Below, piece by piece: positions 50,840 through 59,614 of a stretch of 64,000 bases of DNA. The notes beneath the pieces were generated by a model. It had not been told where the DNA came from. It saw only the letters and a list, made by a program, of their open reading frames with translations, and did not search any database. Position 1 is the stretch's first letter. Every line of letters starts with the position of its first letter. The translations under genes and the position numbers were made by a program. The stretch is from NCBI RefSeq assembly GCF_002847285.1, contig NZ_CP025407.1, positions 5,955,001 to 6,019,000 on the forward strand. The letters run 5' to 3'. The DNA is from Streptomyces sp. CMB-StM0423 (lineage in GTDB: Bacteria; Actinomycetota; Actinomycetes; Streptomycetales; Streptomycetaceae).

Positions 50840-52666
50840 ATGGAAGCGTTTCCCCCGATGCCCAGCGAGCCGCCCGCCGAGCCCGAAAGGACCGCCGGCT
50901 CCGGGCAGCAGCCCACCGAACCCGACATACTCGCGTCCGGGCCCGACCGCCCGGTGTTCGAGCTGGCGCCCGTGCCCGTACGGGCCCGGGACCCGTACGC
51001 CGTCGGGCTCGCCAACGCCTCGCTGCTGGGCATCGGGTACGGGATGCTCCGCAGGCCCCGGATCGCGCTCGGCACCGCGGGCGTGTCGGTCATACTCGTC
51101 ATCCTGCTGGCGACGGCCGGACGGAACGCGTGGTTCCAGGCCGTCGTGCTGGCGTGGTGGATCGGCGTCACGGTGCACGGCTGGTATCTCGCCGGGGGCC
51201 GCCTGCCCCGCCGCGGCGCCGCCGCGCCGGGGGCATCCCCGCAGGCCACGGAGTCGCAGCCGACGGAGCCCGCGCAGCCCGCCGTAGCGGCACACGCCGC
51301 GGAGCCTCAGCCCGAGCCCGCCGACGCGCCTCCCACGCCCCCGCCCCCGCCCCCCGCCGCACCCCCCGTCCTCCCCGCGAACGTGCGCCGCGACCGCCTC
51401 GTCGCCCTCCTCGTCGCCGCCCCCGTCCTCCTCGCCTGCACCTCCCTGCGCCTCGACGCCTCCCGGATCGAGGACAACGCCGCCGACGCCCACCGCGCCG
51501 GCGAGTGCGACCAGGCCGTCTCCGACCTCGACGGCCTCTGGTTCGGCCACCGCCTCGCCGACGCCCCGCTGACCGCCCGCGCCGAGGACAGCACCGAGGC
51601 GTGCGAGCTGCTGCTCAAGGCCGAGGAGGAGTCCGGTCGCCACCGCGTACGCGGCGCCCGCACCCTCCAGGAGTACGCGAAACACCCCGCCGCGCTCTGG
51701 AAGGGCGCCGACGACCGCCGGGCAGACCTCTTCCTCGCCGAGGCCGGAGACAAGCTGGAAGCCGGGCTGACCGGCGACACCACCGCGCTGAGTGCCGGTT
51801 TCGGCCATCTCGGCACCGTCCTCGACGAGTTCACGGGCGAGAACGGCGGCAAGGACCGCGGCGGCGACGTGGACGAGGTGCTGGACGGGTTCCTCGGCGC
51901 GCTCCCCACCGACGACGCCTGCCAGACGGAGAAGGTCACCGACTGGCTCGCGCAGCGCGAGAGCGGCGACGACGCGCTGGACCGGGCCGCCGACGTCGTC
52001 CCCGAGGTCGCGCCCGCCGCGCTGGTCGGGTGCGGCGACGCGCTGATGGCCGACGGCACCTGGGAGGAGGCCCGTGCGCAGTACCGGCAGCTCCTCGACG
52101 AGTATCCCGACCATGAGCTGGCCGGCGCGTCCGAGGACGGAATCGAGCGCGCGGACCTGGCCATCCAGCTCGACAACGTACGCGGGCTGCTGTCCGGCGG
52201 GGGCGGCGGCAAGCCCGAGTACTGCGACAACCCGGCCCCGTACCGCGGGGCGAAGCCCTACCGCGGCGGCGGCCCGCACCGCGCGATGCTCTACGGGCAG
52301 AACAAGCACCGGTCCAAGCTCCCGTCCTCCTGGAAGGCGAAGGACGCGAAGGACGCGGTGGTGGTGATCTGCGCCGGCGAGACCGATTACGGCGCCACCG
52401 TCGCGACCTGCCCGTACGAGTACGGCCCGGGCAACAGCAAGATCCAGAACGTGTCGTTCAAGAACCGGCGGATCCCGGTGCGGGTGTACGAACTGCGCAC
52501 CGGCAAGCTGGTGGAGAAGACCAGCGTGGAGATAGGCGGCTCCAGTTGCCCGGCCCTGCTGCCGTACACGTACTACGACGTCGACACCGGCCCGCCGTCC
52601 GTGGCGTACGTCACGTCGTCCAAGTCCGACGTGCGCGCGGGATACGAGTCGCTGATCCATCCGTGA
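50840..52666 (+). CDS. Large membrane protein with TPR-like periplasmic-side domain (unknown)
   Basis: 608 residues from ATG 50840. After a Pro/Glu-rich cytoplasmic start, two or three helices lie around residues 65-120 (LGIGYGMLRRPRIALGTAGVSVILVILLATAGRNAWFQAVVLAWWIGVTVHGWYLAGG), then a Pro-rich linker (PPTPPPPPPAAPPVLP), another helix (RLVALLVAAPVLLACTSLRL) and a large outer domain with helical-repeat character (WEEARAQYRQLLDEYPDHELA) plus a Cys-rich end (CAGETDYGATVATCPYE). Similar uncharacterised proteins occur in streptomycetes. It stands alone before a terminator. Confidence 0.7.
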   Translation: MEAFPPMPSEPPAEPERTAGSGQQPTEPDILASGPDRPVFELAPVPVRARDPYAVGLANASLLGIGYGMLRRPRIALGTAGVSVILVILLATAGRNAWFQAVVLAWWIGVTVHGWYLAGGRLPRRGAAAPGASPQATESQPTEPAQPAVAAHAAEPQPEPADAPPTPPPPPPAAPPVLPANVRRDRLVALLVAAPVLLACTSLRLDASRIEDNAADAHRAGECDQAVSDLDGLWFGHRLADAPLTARAEDSTEACELLLKAEEESGRHRVRGARTLQEYAKHPAALWKGADDRRADLFLAEAGDKLEAGLTGDTTALSAGFGHLGTVLDEFTGENGGKDRGGDVDEVLDGFLGALPTDDACQTEKVTDWLAQRESGDDALDRAADVVPEVAPAALVGCGDALMADGTWEEARAQYRQLLDEYPDHELAGASEDGIERADLAIQLDNVRGLLSGGGGGKPEYCDNPAPYRGAKPYRGGGPHRAMLYGQNKHRSKLPSSWKAKDAKDAVVVICAGETDYGATVATCPYEYGPGNSKIQNVSFKNRRIPVRVYELRTGKLVEKTSVEIGGSSCPALLPYTYYDVDTGPPSVAYVTSSKSDVRAGYESLIHP

Positions 52667-52681
52667 GAGCCACCCCTGAGA

Positions 52682-52728
52682 GCCGGGTCCGGTCCGGGTC
52701 GGTGGCGGCCGACCCGGACCGGACCGGC
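52682..52728. terminator. Long bidirectional terminator hairpin
   Basis: GCCGGGTCCGGTCCGGGTCGG and CCGACCCGGACCGGACCGGC form a ~20-base-pair stem around GTGGCGG. It separates the convergent membrane-protein and GH6 genes. Confidence 0.85.
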
Positions 52729-52771
52729 TGAACGCCCGCCGGTGGCAGGCGGACTCGCCGGGCGAGCAGGC

Positions 52772-53761
52772 TCAGTTGGTCGCCAGCGCGTACGCCAGGT
52801 CGGGGACGAACTGCCCCGCCCGCGCCGCGCAGCCGTCAGCCTCGCCGGGCGGCTTGACCCACAGCAGCGCGTCCACGGCGTCGTCCCCGGTCGCCAGCGT
52901 CGGTTCCGCGCCCAGCGCGCGTCCCGAGGGGTCGCACCACTGGCCGTTGGAGCCGTTGCCGTTGCGGCTGGTGTCCACGACCAGGTTGAGGTCAGGGTCG
53001 CCGAGGGCGGCCAGGATCTGCTTGCCGTACGCGACTTCCTCCGCCGTGGTGCGGAAGTTGGAGACGTTGGTGAACACGCCGTCCGCCGCCGCGACCCCGG
53101 AGGCCGCCAGCCGGGCGGCCTGGTCGCCGGGGGAGTGCCAGGCGGAGTGGCCGCCGTCGAGGTAGACGTGGGTCTGCGGGCCCGCGGCCTTCAGGGTGGT
53201 GACGGCCTGCCGCAGCGCCGCGTGCCGGGCGTCGCGGCCCGCCTGGTCGAGGCAGTCCTCCAGGGCGAGCGCGTCGGTCTCCAGGATGACCACCACGGGG
53301 TGGTCGCCGAGGCCGGCGGCGATGAGCCGGATCCAGTTCTGGTACGAGGGCAGGTCGGGGGCGCCGCCTGAGCTGGCGCCGCCGCAGTCGCGGTTGGGGA
53401 TGCCGTAGACGGAGAGCACGGGCAGGGCGTCGCCGGCGGCGGACATGTAGCCGGTGACCTCCTGCTGCACGGTGCCGGGGTTGTACTGGGAGAGCCAGCG
53501 GGCCTGCGGCCGGGAGGCGATCCGGTCGGCGATGACCGGCTGCCGCCAGTCGCCGGGGTTGGCCGCGGTCCACCGCCGGACCTGGGAGTCGGGGTCGACG
53601 TACAGGGGGCCGGGCAGTGCGGCGGAGGCGTGCGGGGTGCCTCGTCCGGAGTGCGACTCCGCCGCAGGGGCCGGGGTGGCGAGCCCGGCGAGGGCGAGGC
53701 CGGCGCCGAGGAGTCCTGCCAGGGTGGTGCGGCGCCATCGGCGCAGGATGCGTACGCGCAT
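52772..53761 (-). CDS. Secreted GH6 cellulase (endoglucanase/cellobiohydrolase)
   Basis: 329 residues from ATG 53761, with AAGGACGGACC upstream. A signal peptide (LAGLLGAGLALAGLATPAPA) precedes a GH6 catalytic domain without a cellulose-binding module: LYVDPDSQVRRWTAANPGD, PVLSVYGIPNRDCGGASSGG (D125), VVVILETDALALEDC (D163, the expected general acid; the usual Pro before it is Thr), YLDGGHSAWHSP, NVSNFRTTAEEVAYGKQIL and VVDTSRNGNG (D263). It cleaves beta-1,4-glucan with inversion. A perfect CebR box lies upstream, linking it to the LPMO at 48412. Confidence 0.92.
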   Translation of the reverse strand: MRVRILRRWRRTTLAGLLGAGLALAGLATPAPAAESHSGRGTPHASAALPGPLYVDPDSQVRRWTAANPGDWRQPVIADRIASRPQARWLSQYNPGTVQQEVTGYMSAAGDALPVLSVYGIPNRDCGGASSGGAPDLPSYQNWIRLIAAGLGDHPVVVILETDALALEDCLDQAGRDARHAALRQAVTTLKAAGPQTHVYLDGGHSAWHSPGDQAARLAASGVAAADGVFTNVSNFRTTAEEVAYGKQILAALGDPDLNLVVDTSRNGNGSNGQWCDPSGRALGAEPTLATGDDAVDALLWVKPPGEADGCAARAGQFVPDLAYALATN

Positions 53762-53825
53762 GGTGGTCCGTCCTTGTCGCGTCTGCCGGAGACGGGTGGG
53801 TCCCCGGGTGGGAGGTGTGCCGTTT

Positions 53826-53839
53826 TGGGAGCGCTCCCA
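53826..53839. promoter_or_regulatory. cebR box: CebR box of the GH6 cellulase gene
   Basis: TGGGAGCGCTCCCA, identical to the published CebR operator, 65-78 bases upstream of the cellulase start. Confidence 0.9.
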
Positions 53840-53959
53840 TGCGTTGCCGGAGCATAGCGGCGGACCGCCGGGTTGGAAACACCGCCCGCGCGCGGGGCGG
53901 GGATGCGTGGGGCGTACCGCACGGCGGGAGGCCCGCGGGATCCGGGTTACAGTCGACCG

Positions 53960-54334
53960 GTGAACGTGGGAGGACCCGAGGACGGAGCCGTCGGCTGCCC
54001 GCTGACCGCCGTCGCCGCCAGGTACCTGCCCCGGCTGTCGGAGTTCGCTTTCGAGCCGGGGCTCGTCGCGGCCGTCGACCAGCACGCGGCCGCCGTACGC
54101 GATGCGCTCGTGCCCCGCCAGCGCCGCCCCTGGCACGACCTCCTGCCGCAGCGGATCGAGCGCGTCTGCGCGCCGCAGCGGATGCGGCGCGAGGATCTGA
54201 CGGATTACGTGGTCGGGTTCACCGACGTGCTGGCCGAGAGCGACTGGCGCGAGCCGGTCGGATACGACTTCGCGGTGCTGCGGCTGACGGCGGTCTGCTG
54301 GCTGATCCGCGAGTACGACCTCCTGTCGGGCTGA
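53960..54334 (+). CDS. Hypothetical protein (helical, streptomycete type)
   Basis: 124 residues from GTG 53960. MNVGGPEDGAVGCPLTAVAARYLPRLSEFAFEPGLVAAVDQHAAAVRDAL and DYVVGFTDVLAESDWREPVGYDFAVLRLTAVCWLIREYDLL suggest an all-helical soluble protein. The segment is similar to small proteins found near natural-product genes of actinobacteria, but I cannot name the family with confidence. It precedes the DyP-encapsulin operon by about 120 bases on the same strand. Confidence 0.6.
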   Translation: MNVGGPEDGAVGCPLTAVAARYLPRLSEFAFEPGLVAAVDQHAAAVRDALVPRQRRPWHDLLPQRIERVCAPQRMRREDLTDYVVGFTDVLAESDWREPVGYDFAVLRLTAVCWLIREYDLLSG

Positions 54335-54454
54335 CCCGGCGAAGACCCCCTTGCGACTCCCCGCCGCACAAGCGGGTGAACGCGGCCCGCCGCCGGATTG
54401 CGCTGTCCGGTACGTCCCGTATCGTCACGAATGCCCCCGTGACCAGGAGGGACC

Positions 54455-55507
54455 GTGCCCGAACCCCAGCCCGTGCTGGCCCCGCCCGCCACCGCCGCGG
54501 TGTTCCTCGTCGTCACCGTCGCGCCCGGCGGCGAGGACACGATCCGCGACGTACTCGAAGACCTCCCCGCCCTCCAGCGCGCCGTGGGCTTCGGCGCCCC
54601 CGACGACGATCTGACGTGCGTCGCCGGCATCGGCGCCGACGTCTGGGGCCGGCTCTTCCAGGGCCCGCGCCCGGCCGGGCTGCACCCGTTCCGCGAGCTG
54701 GCGGGCGAGCACCACCGCGCCGTGGCCACCCCGGGCGACGTGCTCTTCCACATCCGCTCCCGGCGCATGGACCTCTGCTTCGAGCTGGCCAGACGGCTGC
54801 GCGCCCGGCTCGGCGACGCCGTCGCGGTCGCCGACGAGGTGCACGGCTTCAAGTACTACGACATGCGCGACCTGCTCGGCTTCGTCGACGGCACCGAGAA
54901 CCCGGTCGGACAGGCCGCGGGCGCCGCGGTGTTCACCGGACCCGAGGACCCGCGGTTCGCCGGCGGCAGCTACGTGATGGTGCAGAAGTACGTGCACGAC
55001 CTCGAAGCCTGGGAGGCGCTGAGCACCGAGGAGCAGGAGCGGGTCATCGGGCGCACCAAGCTGGGCAACACCGAACTGCCGGAGGGGGTGCAGCCCGACG
55101 ACTCGCACGTCGCGCTCAACACCCTCACGGGCCCGGGCGGCGAGGAGCGCCAGGTCGTACGGGACAACATGCCGTTCGGCTCCGTCGGCGACGGCGAGTT
55201 CGGCACGTACTTCATCGGCTACGCGAGCGAGCCCGGGGTGCTGGAGGAAATGCTGGAGAACATGTTCCTCGGCCGCCCGCACGGGACGTACGACCGGATC
55301 CTGGACTTCTCCACGGCCGTGACCGGCTGCCTGTTCTTCGCCCCCGCGGCCGGCTTCCTCGACGACCTCCCGGACCTGCCCGCCGCCCTCGGCGCGGCGG
55401 CGACCGCCGTTCCGGACCCCGTCGCCCCGGACCCCGTACCCGACCCGCAGGGCGCCGGTGACGGCTCGCTGGGGATCGGCGGCCTCAAAGGAGCACCCGC
55501 ACGATGA
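54455..55507 (+). CDS. DyP-type peroxidase, encapsulin cargo
   Basis: 350 residues from GTG 54455, with AGGAGGGACC upstream. DyP signature LLGFVDGTENP with the catalytic Asp (D145), YVMVQKYVHDLEAWEALSTEEQERVIGRTKL, and a C-terminal domain with LFFAPAAGFLDDLP. The extreme C terminus is a Pro/Asp-rich linker and DGSLGIGGLKGAPAR, which matches the encapsulin-targeting peptide (SLxIGxLK). The heme enzyme oxidises phenolics or dyes with H2O2 and should be packed inside the nanocompartment made by the next gene, with which it shares an ATGA overlap. Confidence 0.95.
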   Translation: MPEPQPVLAPPATAAVFLVVTVAPGGEDTIRDVLEDLPALQRAVGFGAPDDDLTCVAGIGADVWGRLFQGPRPAGLHPFRELAGEHHRAVATPGDVLFHIRSRRMDLCFELARRLRARLGDAVAVADEVHGFKYYDMRDLLGFVDGTENPVGQAAGAAVFTGPEDPRFAGGSYVMVQKYVHDLEAWEALSTEEQERVIGRTKLGNTELPEGVQPDDSHVALNTLTGPGGEERQVVRDNMPFGSVGDGEFGTYFIGYASEPGVLEEMLENMFLGRPHGTYDRILDFSTAVTGCLFFAPAAGFLDDLPDLPAALGAAATAVPDPVAPDPVPDPQGAGDGSLGIGGLKGAPAR

Positions 55508-56301
55508 ACAACCTGCACCGCGAACTCGCTCCGGTCACCCAGGCGGCCTGGGCGGAGATCGAGGAAGAGGCCCGGCGCACCTTCCGCCGCCATGTCGCGG
55601 GCCGCCGCGTCGTCGACGTCACCGGGCCCGAGGGCCCCGGGCTGGCCGCCGTCGGCACCGGGCACCTGGAGGAGATCGCCCCGCCCGCGCCCGGCGCGAC
55701 CGCGCGGCTGCGCGCGGCGCAGTCGCTGATCGAGCTGCGGGTGCCGTTCACCGTCAGCCGCGACGCCGTGGACGACGTGGAGCGCGGCTCCCAGGACTCC
55801 GACTGGCAGCCGGTCAAGGACGCCGCCCGCACTGCCGCGTTCGCCGAGGACCGGATGATCGCCGACGGGTACGCGGCCGCCGGCGTCGAGGGCCTGCGCA
55901 CGCGCAGCTCGCTGCCCGAGCTGAGCCTGCCCGCCGAGGTACGCGACTACCCGGACACCGTCAGCCAGGCGCTCTCGGCGCTGCGGCTGGCCGGGGTGGA
56001 CGGCCCGTACTCGCTGCTGCTGGGGGCGGACGCGTACACGGCGGTGAGCGAGACCGCCGACCACGGCTATCCGGTCGCCCAGCACATCTCCCGGCTGCTG
56101 GACGGCGAGCTGATCTGGGCCCCGGCCATGACCGGCGGGCTCGCGCTGTCCACCCGGGGCGGCGACTTCGAGCTGCGCCTCGGCGAGGACCTGGCCATCG
56201 GGTACACCGCGCACGACGCGAAGACGGTGCAGCTCTACCTGCACGAGACGCTGACGTTCCTGACGTACACGGACGAGGCGATCGTCGTCCTACGGGCGTG
56301 A
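55504..56301 (+). CDS. Family 1 encapsulin shell protein
   Basis: 265 residues, normal for HK97-fold encapsulins. MNNLHRELAPVTQAAWAEIEEEARRTFRRHVAGRRVVDVTGPEGPG, RVPFTVSRDAVDDVERGSQDSDWQPVKDAARTAAFAEDRMIADGY, GPYSLLLGADAYTAVSETADHGYPVAQHISRLLDGELIWAPAMTGGLALSTRGGDFELRLGEDLAIGY and DETLTFLTYTDEAIVVL-like blocks are diagnostic. It assembles into a protein shell that encloses the DyP peroxidase. It is translationally coupled both upstream (ATGA) and to the channel gene downstream (GTGA). Confidence 0.95.
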   Translation: MNNLHRELAPVTQAAWAEIEEEARRTFRRHVAGRRVVDVTGPEGPGLAAVGTGHLEEIAPPAPGATARLRAAQSLIELRVPFTVSRDAVDDVERGSQDSDWQPVKDAARTAAFAEDRMIADGYAAAGVEGLRTRSSLPELSLPAEVRDYPDTVSQALSALRLAGVDGPYSLLLGADAYTAVSETADHGYPVAQHISRLLDGELIWAPAMTGGLALSTRGGDFELRLGEDLAIGYTAHDAKTVQLYLHETLTFLTYTDEAIVVLRA

Positions 56302-57041
56302 CGGCCGGGCGCGACGGGGGCGACGACGCCAGGGGCGGCGACTGCGACGACGCCCGGGACGACGGCCGTGACGGCGACGGGGGCGGTGAAGGGGATCGCG
56401 GCCCGCAGCGCCGCCGGGACCCCCTGCTGCCCTGGCTGCGCGAAGCAGTACCCGTGGCGATCATGGTCGTCGCGTACTTCCTGCTGCCGCTGCACCTGCT
56501 GGGCGCGGAGAGGCCCGAGCTGAGCTGGACGCTCTTCGTGCTGGCGCTGGGCGCGGTGACGCTGCTGCTGCTCCGCGAGATCCGGGGGGTGCTGATGGAC
56601 GTGCCGCACGCCCGCCCCGGGGTCACCATCCCGCTGCTGATGATCGCCTCGCTCCTCGTCTTCTCCGCCGCGTACAGCTCGATCGCCCGGCAGTCGGGGG
56701 AGTTCCACGGGCTGCGGACCCGGGTCGACGCGCTCTACTTCACGGTCGCGACCGTGGCGACCGTCGGCTACGGGGACATCACCGCGCAGGGGCAGACGGC
56801 CCGGATCCTGGTGATGGGGCAGATCTCGTACAGCTTCGTCTTCCTGACCGCCGCCGCGACCGCGCTGAGCCGCCGGCTGCGCCGGGCGCTCGGGGAGCGG
56901 CAGACGGCGGACGGGCGGCGGCACGGCGGGCGGCGGCACGGGCGCGGGCGGCGGCACGGCGACCGCAGGCGCGGCGGCGGTACGGGGCCGGGCGGCGGCC
57001 GGGCGGACGGGGCCGCAGGCCGGGGCGCGGGGCGGGGCTGA
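56298..57041 (+). CDS. Two-helix potassium channel protein
   Basis: 247 residues from GTG 56298, overlapping the encapsulin stop. The first ~40 residues are an Asp/Gly-rich, probably disordered tail. Hydrophobic segments VAIMVVAYFLLPLHLL, LSWTLFVLALGAVTLLLL and VTIPLLMIASLLVFSAAYSSIA precede the pore helix DALYFTVATVATVGYGDITAQG, with the K+ selectivity filter TVGYGD at 155-160, and a final helix ILVMGQISYSFVFLTAAATAL. The C-terminal tail is a run of Arg/His/Gly repeats. A K+ channel as the third gene of an encapsulin operon is unusual. Confidence 0.87.
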   Translation: MTAGRDGGDDARGGDCDDARDDGRDGDGGGEGDRGPQRRRDPLLPWLREAVPVAIMVVAYFLLPLHLLGAERPELSWTLFVLALGAVTLLLLREIRGVLMDVPHARPGVTIPLLMIASLLVFSAAYSSIARQSGEFHGLRTRVDALYFTVATVATVGYGDITAQGQTARILVMGQISYSFVFLTAAATALSRRLRRALGERQTADGRRHGGRRHGRGRRHGDRRRGGGTGPGGGRADGAAGRGAGRG

Positions 57042-57187
57042 GGCCCGGGGCAGGGCCGGGCCGGGGCGGCGCCGGGGCCCGGGGCGTTCACCCGTACGGC
57101 CGTCACGGGATCGTCCGCCCGCGGTCCCGGCGTGATGCTGGGACTCCTGGCCACCCCCCGGCGGCCCTCGGCAAGGAGTGTGTTCCG

Positions 57188-57634
57188 ATGACCTCCCCCA
57201 CCGCCTCCTCCCACGACACCACGCCGTCGAGCCCCACCCCACCCAACCGCGGCGGCAGCCCCTGGGCGACGGGGGGCACGGTGTTCGCCGGGGTGCTGAT
57301 GCTGGTGTACGGCGTCCTCGCCGTGTTCCAGGGCATCGCGGGCATCGCCCACAACGACGTGTACGCCCGGCAGGGCGACTACGTGTTCAAGTTCGACCTG
57401 ACGACCTGGGGCTGGATCCACCTGATCCTCGGCGTCGTCGTCGCCGCGGCGGGCCTGGGCATACTCATGGGCAACGAGTGGGCCCGGCTGCTGGGCGTCG
57501 CGCTGGCCGCCCTGGCGGTGATCGCCAACTTCGCGTGGCTGCCGTACCTGCCGGTGTGGGCGATCGTGAACATCGCGATCGGCATCTTCGTGATCTGGGC
57601 GCTGTGCACCGACAGGTCCCGGTCCCTCGTCTGA
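57188..57634 (+). CDS. Small four-helix membrane protein (DUF7144-like)
   Basis: 148 residues from ATG 57188, with AAGGAGTG upstream. Four membrane helices (TVFAGVLMLVYGVLAVFQGIAGIA, GWIHLILGVVVAAAGLGILMG, LGVALAALAVIANFAWLPYLPV, IVNIAIGIFVIWALCT) with the sequence FDLTTWGWIHLILG between helices 1 and 2, typical of a family of streptomycete membrane proteins of unknown role. Stands alone. Confidence 0.8.
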   Translation: MTSPTASSHDTTPSSPTPPNRGGSPWATGGTVFAGVLMLVYGVLAVFQGIAGIAHNDVYARQGDYVFKFDLTTWGWIHLILGVVVAAAGLGILMGNEWARLLGVALAALAVIANFAWLPYLPVWAIVNIAIGIFVIWALCTDRSRSLV

Positions 57635-57778
57635 GGCTTCGCGGCTCCGGCGGCGGGCGCCTCCGCTCCCATGCGGAAGCGCCCGCTCCGGCTGATGCGG
57701 TGTGACACCTTTCCATGCGGTGACGCTGAACTACGGGGGTCCCGACGTGTGGAGGTGTGAACCGTCAGCGCCGCAGAC

Positions 57779-58153
57779 ATGAACAACGGTTTCCACGAGC
57801 CGGCCCACCGCGCCCGCGATCTGGTCGCATTCCTCCGCGAGCGGTACACGGAGCAGCGCAGGACCGCCGTCGAGCAGCGGTTGCAGCACTGGCAGCGGGA
57901 GGTCGCCGAGCTGAACGCCAAGCAGGCCGTCGTGGACAACTGCGAGCGGTGGTCCCTCATCGCCGACGAGGCGGGGCGCAGGATCGCCGAGCGGGCCGCC
58001 GCCGGTCTCGGCGTCGAGCCGGGCGAGGCGCTGGAGGCGGCCCGGCTGGACGGCTGCGCGACGGCGATGATCCATGTCGTGGCGACGCTGGCGCTGCCGT
58101 ACCAGCGCCACCCCGGGTACCGGGAGGCGTGGCGGCCGCCGCCGGGGCCGTGA
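57779..58153 (+). CDS. DUF6221-like hypothetical protein
   Basis: 124 residues from ATG 57779. MNNGFHEPAHRARDLVAFLRERYTEQRRTAVEQRLQHWQREVAELNAKQAVVDNCERW and the end LALPYQRHPGYREAWRP match the pattern of DUF6221 proteins, which are small, actinobacterial and frequently found in prophage or mobile regions (they usually end LPYxxHPxYxxxW). Mostly helical. Function unknown. Confidence 0.65.
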   Translation: MNNGFHEPAHRARDLVAFLRERYTEQRRTAVEQRLQHWQREVAELNAKQAVVDNCERWSLIADEAGRRIAERAAAGLGVEPGEALEAARLDGCATAMIHVVATLALPYQRHPGYREAWRPPPGP

Positions 58154-58194
58154 GGCCCCGGCGGGGCGCGGGGTGAGCCGCCGGCGGCGCGGCG

Positions 58195-58626
58195 TCAGCC
58201 GCCGGAGCGGCCGAGGAGGGTGCGTACGCCCGCGGCGCTCAGCGTCAGCGCGCCGGGACTGCCGGTGTCGATGGTCAGATACACCTCGTCCGACGGCCAG
58301 GCGTTGGCCAGCAGCACCAGCGGCAGCTTGCGGTACCTGTCGACGGAGGGCAGCGCGTACCCCATCCGGGACTCGGAGGTGAAGACGGGCACGAGCCGGT
58401 CGCCGTTCGGCTGCTGCATCACCGGCAGCATCATGCTCTCCTCGGATCCGGCGCGCTCCTGCTCCGCGCCCTCCTCCGGCGGACCCGGTCCCTCGTCCGG
58501 CACGGGCACGAGGACTTCGCTGTGGGCCAGCGCGTGCAGCGCCGCCGGGTCCTTGGCGTCGGTCGCCAGTGCCTCCAGCGCCCGCTGAGTGGTCGAGGGG
58601 TCGCTCCCCTGCGGTGCCTCGGTCAT
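58195..58626 (-). CDS. SseB-like (N-terminal domain) protein
   Basis: 143 residues from ATG 58626, with GGAGGAAGCGAAGG upstream. TQRALEALATDAKDPAALHALAHSEVLVPVPDE, RLVPVFTSESRMGYALPSVDRYRKLPLVLLANAWPSDEVYLTIDTGSPGALTLSAAGVRTLLG match the SseB domain seen in streptomycete proteins of unknown role, including some next to type VII secretion genes. A short Glu/Pro-rich insertion interrupts the domain. Confidence 0.8.
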   Translation of the reverse strand: MTEAPQGSDPSTTQRALEALATDAKDPAALHALAHSEVLVPVPDEGPGPPEEGAEQERAGSEESMMLPVMQQPNGDRLVPVFTSESRMGYALPSVDRYRKLPLVLLANAWPSDEVYLTIDTGSPGALTLSAAGVRTLLGRSGG

Positions 58627-58791
58627 GGTCCTTCGCTTCCTCCGGTGTGCCGCGGCGCGCAGTCCCTTTCCGGCCCGCCCGCGGCATTGCCTACCCCGTA
58701 CAGCGTCGAACGTGCCCCCGCTGTCACTCCCCGAACGGGTGACGGAGCCGTTCCGGGTGTGCGCGCGGCCCGGAGGGACCATAATCCGGCG

Positions 58792-59454
58792 ATGAGCGAC
58801 CCCGGGGGCCAGGCACGACCCGATCCCAGAGCCGGTCACCGGCTCGCGCTGCACACCGCCGCCAAGAGGTTACGGGCGGAGTTCCAGGGGGTGTTCGGCG
58901 AGCAGACCATCGAGCGGTTCCTGTACGGCGCGTACGGGGACATAGCGGTACGCGGCGCCCCGCCGGACGACCTCCCGCGGCTCACCGAGCGCTACGCGCG
59001 CCGCCGGCTGCACGCGCTGGCCCGGGTGGAGGGGGTGAGCGGCGACGGGCGGCCGGTCGTGCTCTTCCTGTGCGTGCACAACGCCGGACGCAGCCTGATG
59101 GCGATGGGCCTGATGGCCCGGCTGGCGGGCAACCGCGCGGTGGCCTGGTCGGCGGGTTCCGCGCCGGGCGCCTCGGCCAACGCGGCGGCGGTCGCGGTGA
59201 TGGGGGAGCGGGGGATCGACATCTCCGGGGAGTTCCCCACGGCGTGGACGGACGAGGTGGTCAGGGCGGCGGACGTGGTCGTCACGATGGGCTGCGGGGA
59301 CGCCTGCCCGGTGTTCCCCGGCAAGCGCTACGTGGACTGGCCGCTGGCCGATCCGCACGGGTGGGTGGCGGCGGAGGTGCGTCCGCTGCGGGACGAGATC
59401 GAGCAGCGGGTCCGCAAACTCCTCGCGGACCTGGGCATACCGCCCCGCGGCTGA
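58792..59454 (+). CDS. arsC: Arsenate reductase (mycothiol-dependent type) with N-terminal helical domain
   Basis: 220 residues from ATG 58792. A three-helix N-terminal domain (residues about 15-80, LHTAAKRLRAEFQGVFGEQTIERFLYGAYGDIA) precedes a low-molecular-weight phosphatase fold: P-loop FLCVHNAGRSLMAMGLM with CX5R, then TMGCGDACPVFPGKRYVDWPLADPHG, the arrangement of actinobacterial ArsC enzymes that reduce arsenate with mycothiol and mycoredoxin. A tyrosine phosphatase role is the alternative. No ars operon is adjacent. Confidence 0.85.
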   Translation: MSDPGGQARPDPRAGHRLALHTAAKRLRAEFQGVFGEQTIERFLYGAYGDIAVRGAPPDDLPRLTERYARRRLHALARVEGVSGDGRPVVLFLCVHNAGRSLMAMGLMARLAGNRAVAWSAGSAPGASANAAAVAVMGERGIDISGEFPTAWTDEVVRAADVVVTMGCGDACPVFPGKRYVDWPLADPHGWVAAEVRPLRDEIEQRVRKLLADLGIPPRG

Positions 59455-59614
59455 CGGCGGCGTACGACCGCGCCCACGGGTTCCGTACGCCCGCCTGGGC
59501 GCGCCCGCTTCACCCGAAGGGCGGGCGGTGGCGCGCGTGTTGGTCTGCGGGCCCGCCGCCCGCCCTGCGGATCATGGTGGGGCCGCCGACCGCCGAGCGC
59601 GAAGGGCCCCCACC

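Noticed and set aside
57690..57730. Third ECF41-type promoter around TGTGACA (minus orientation)
   Set aside because: The -10 element GACG is not found at the 16-base spacing on the required side, so the match is only half a motif.
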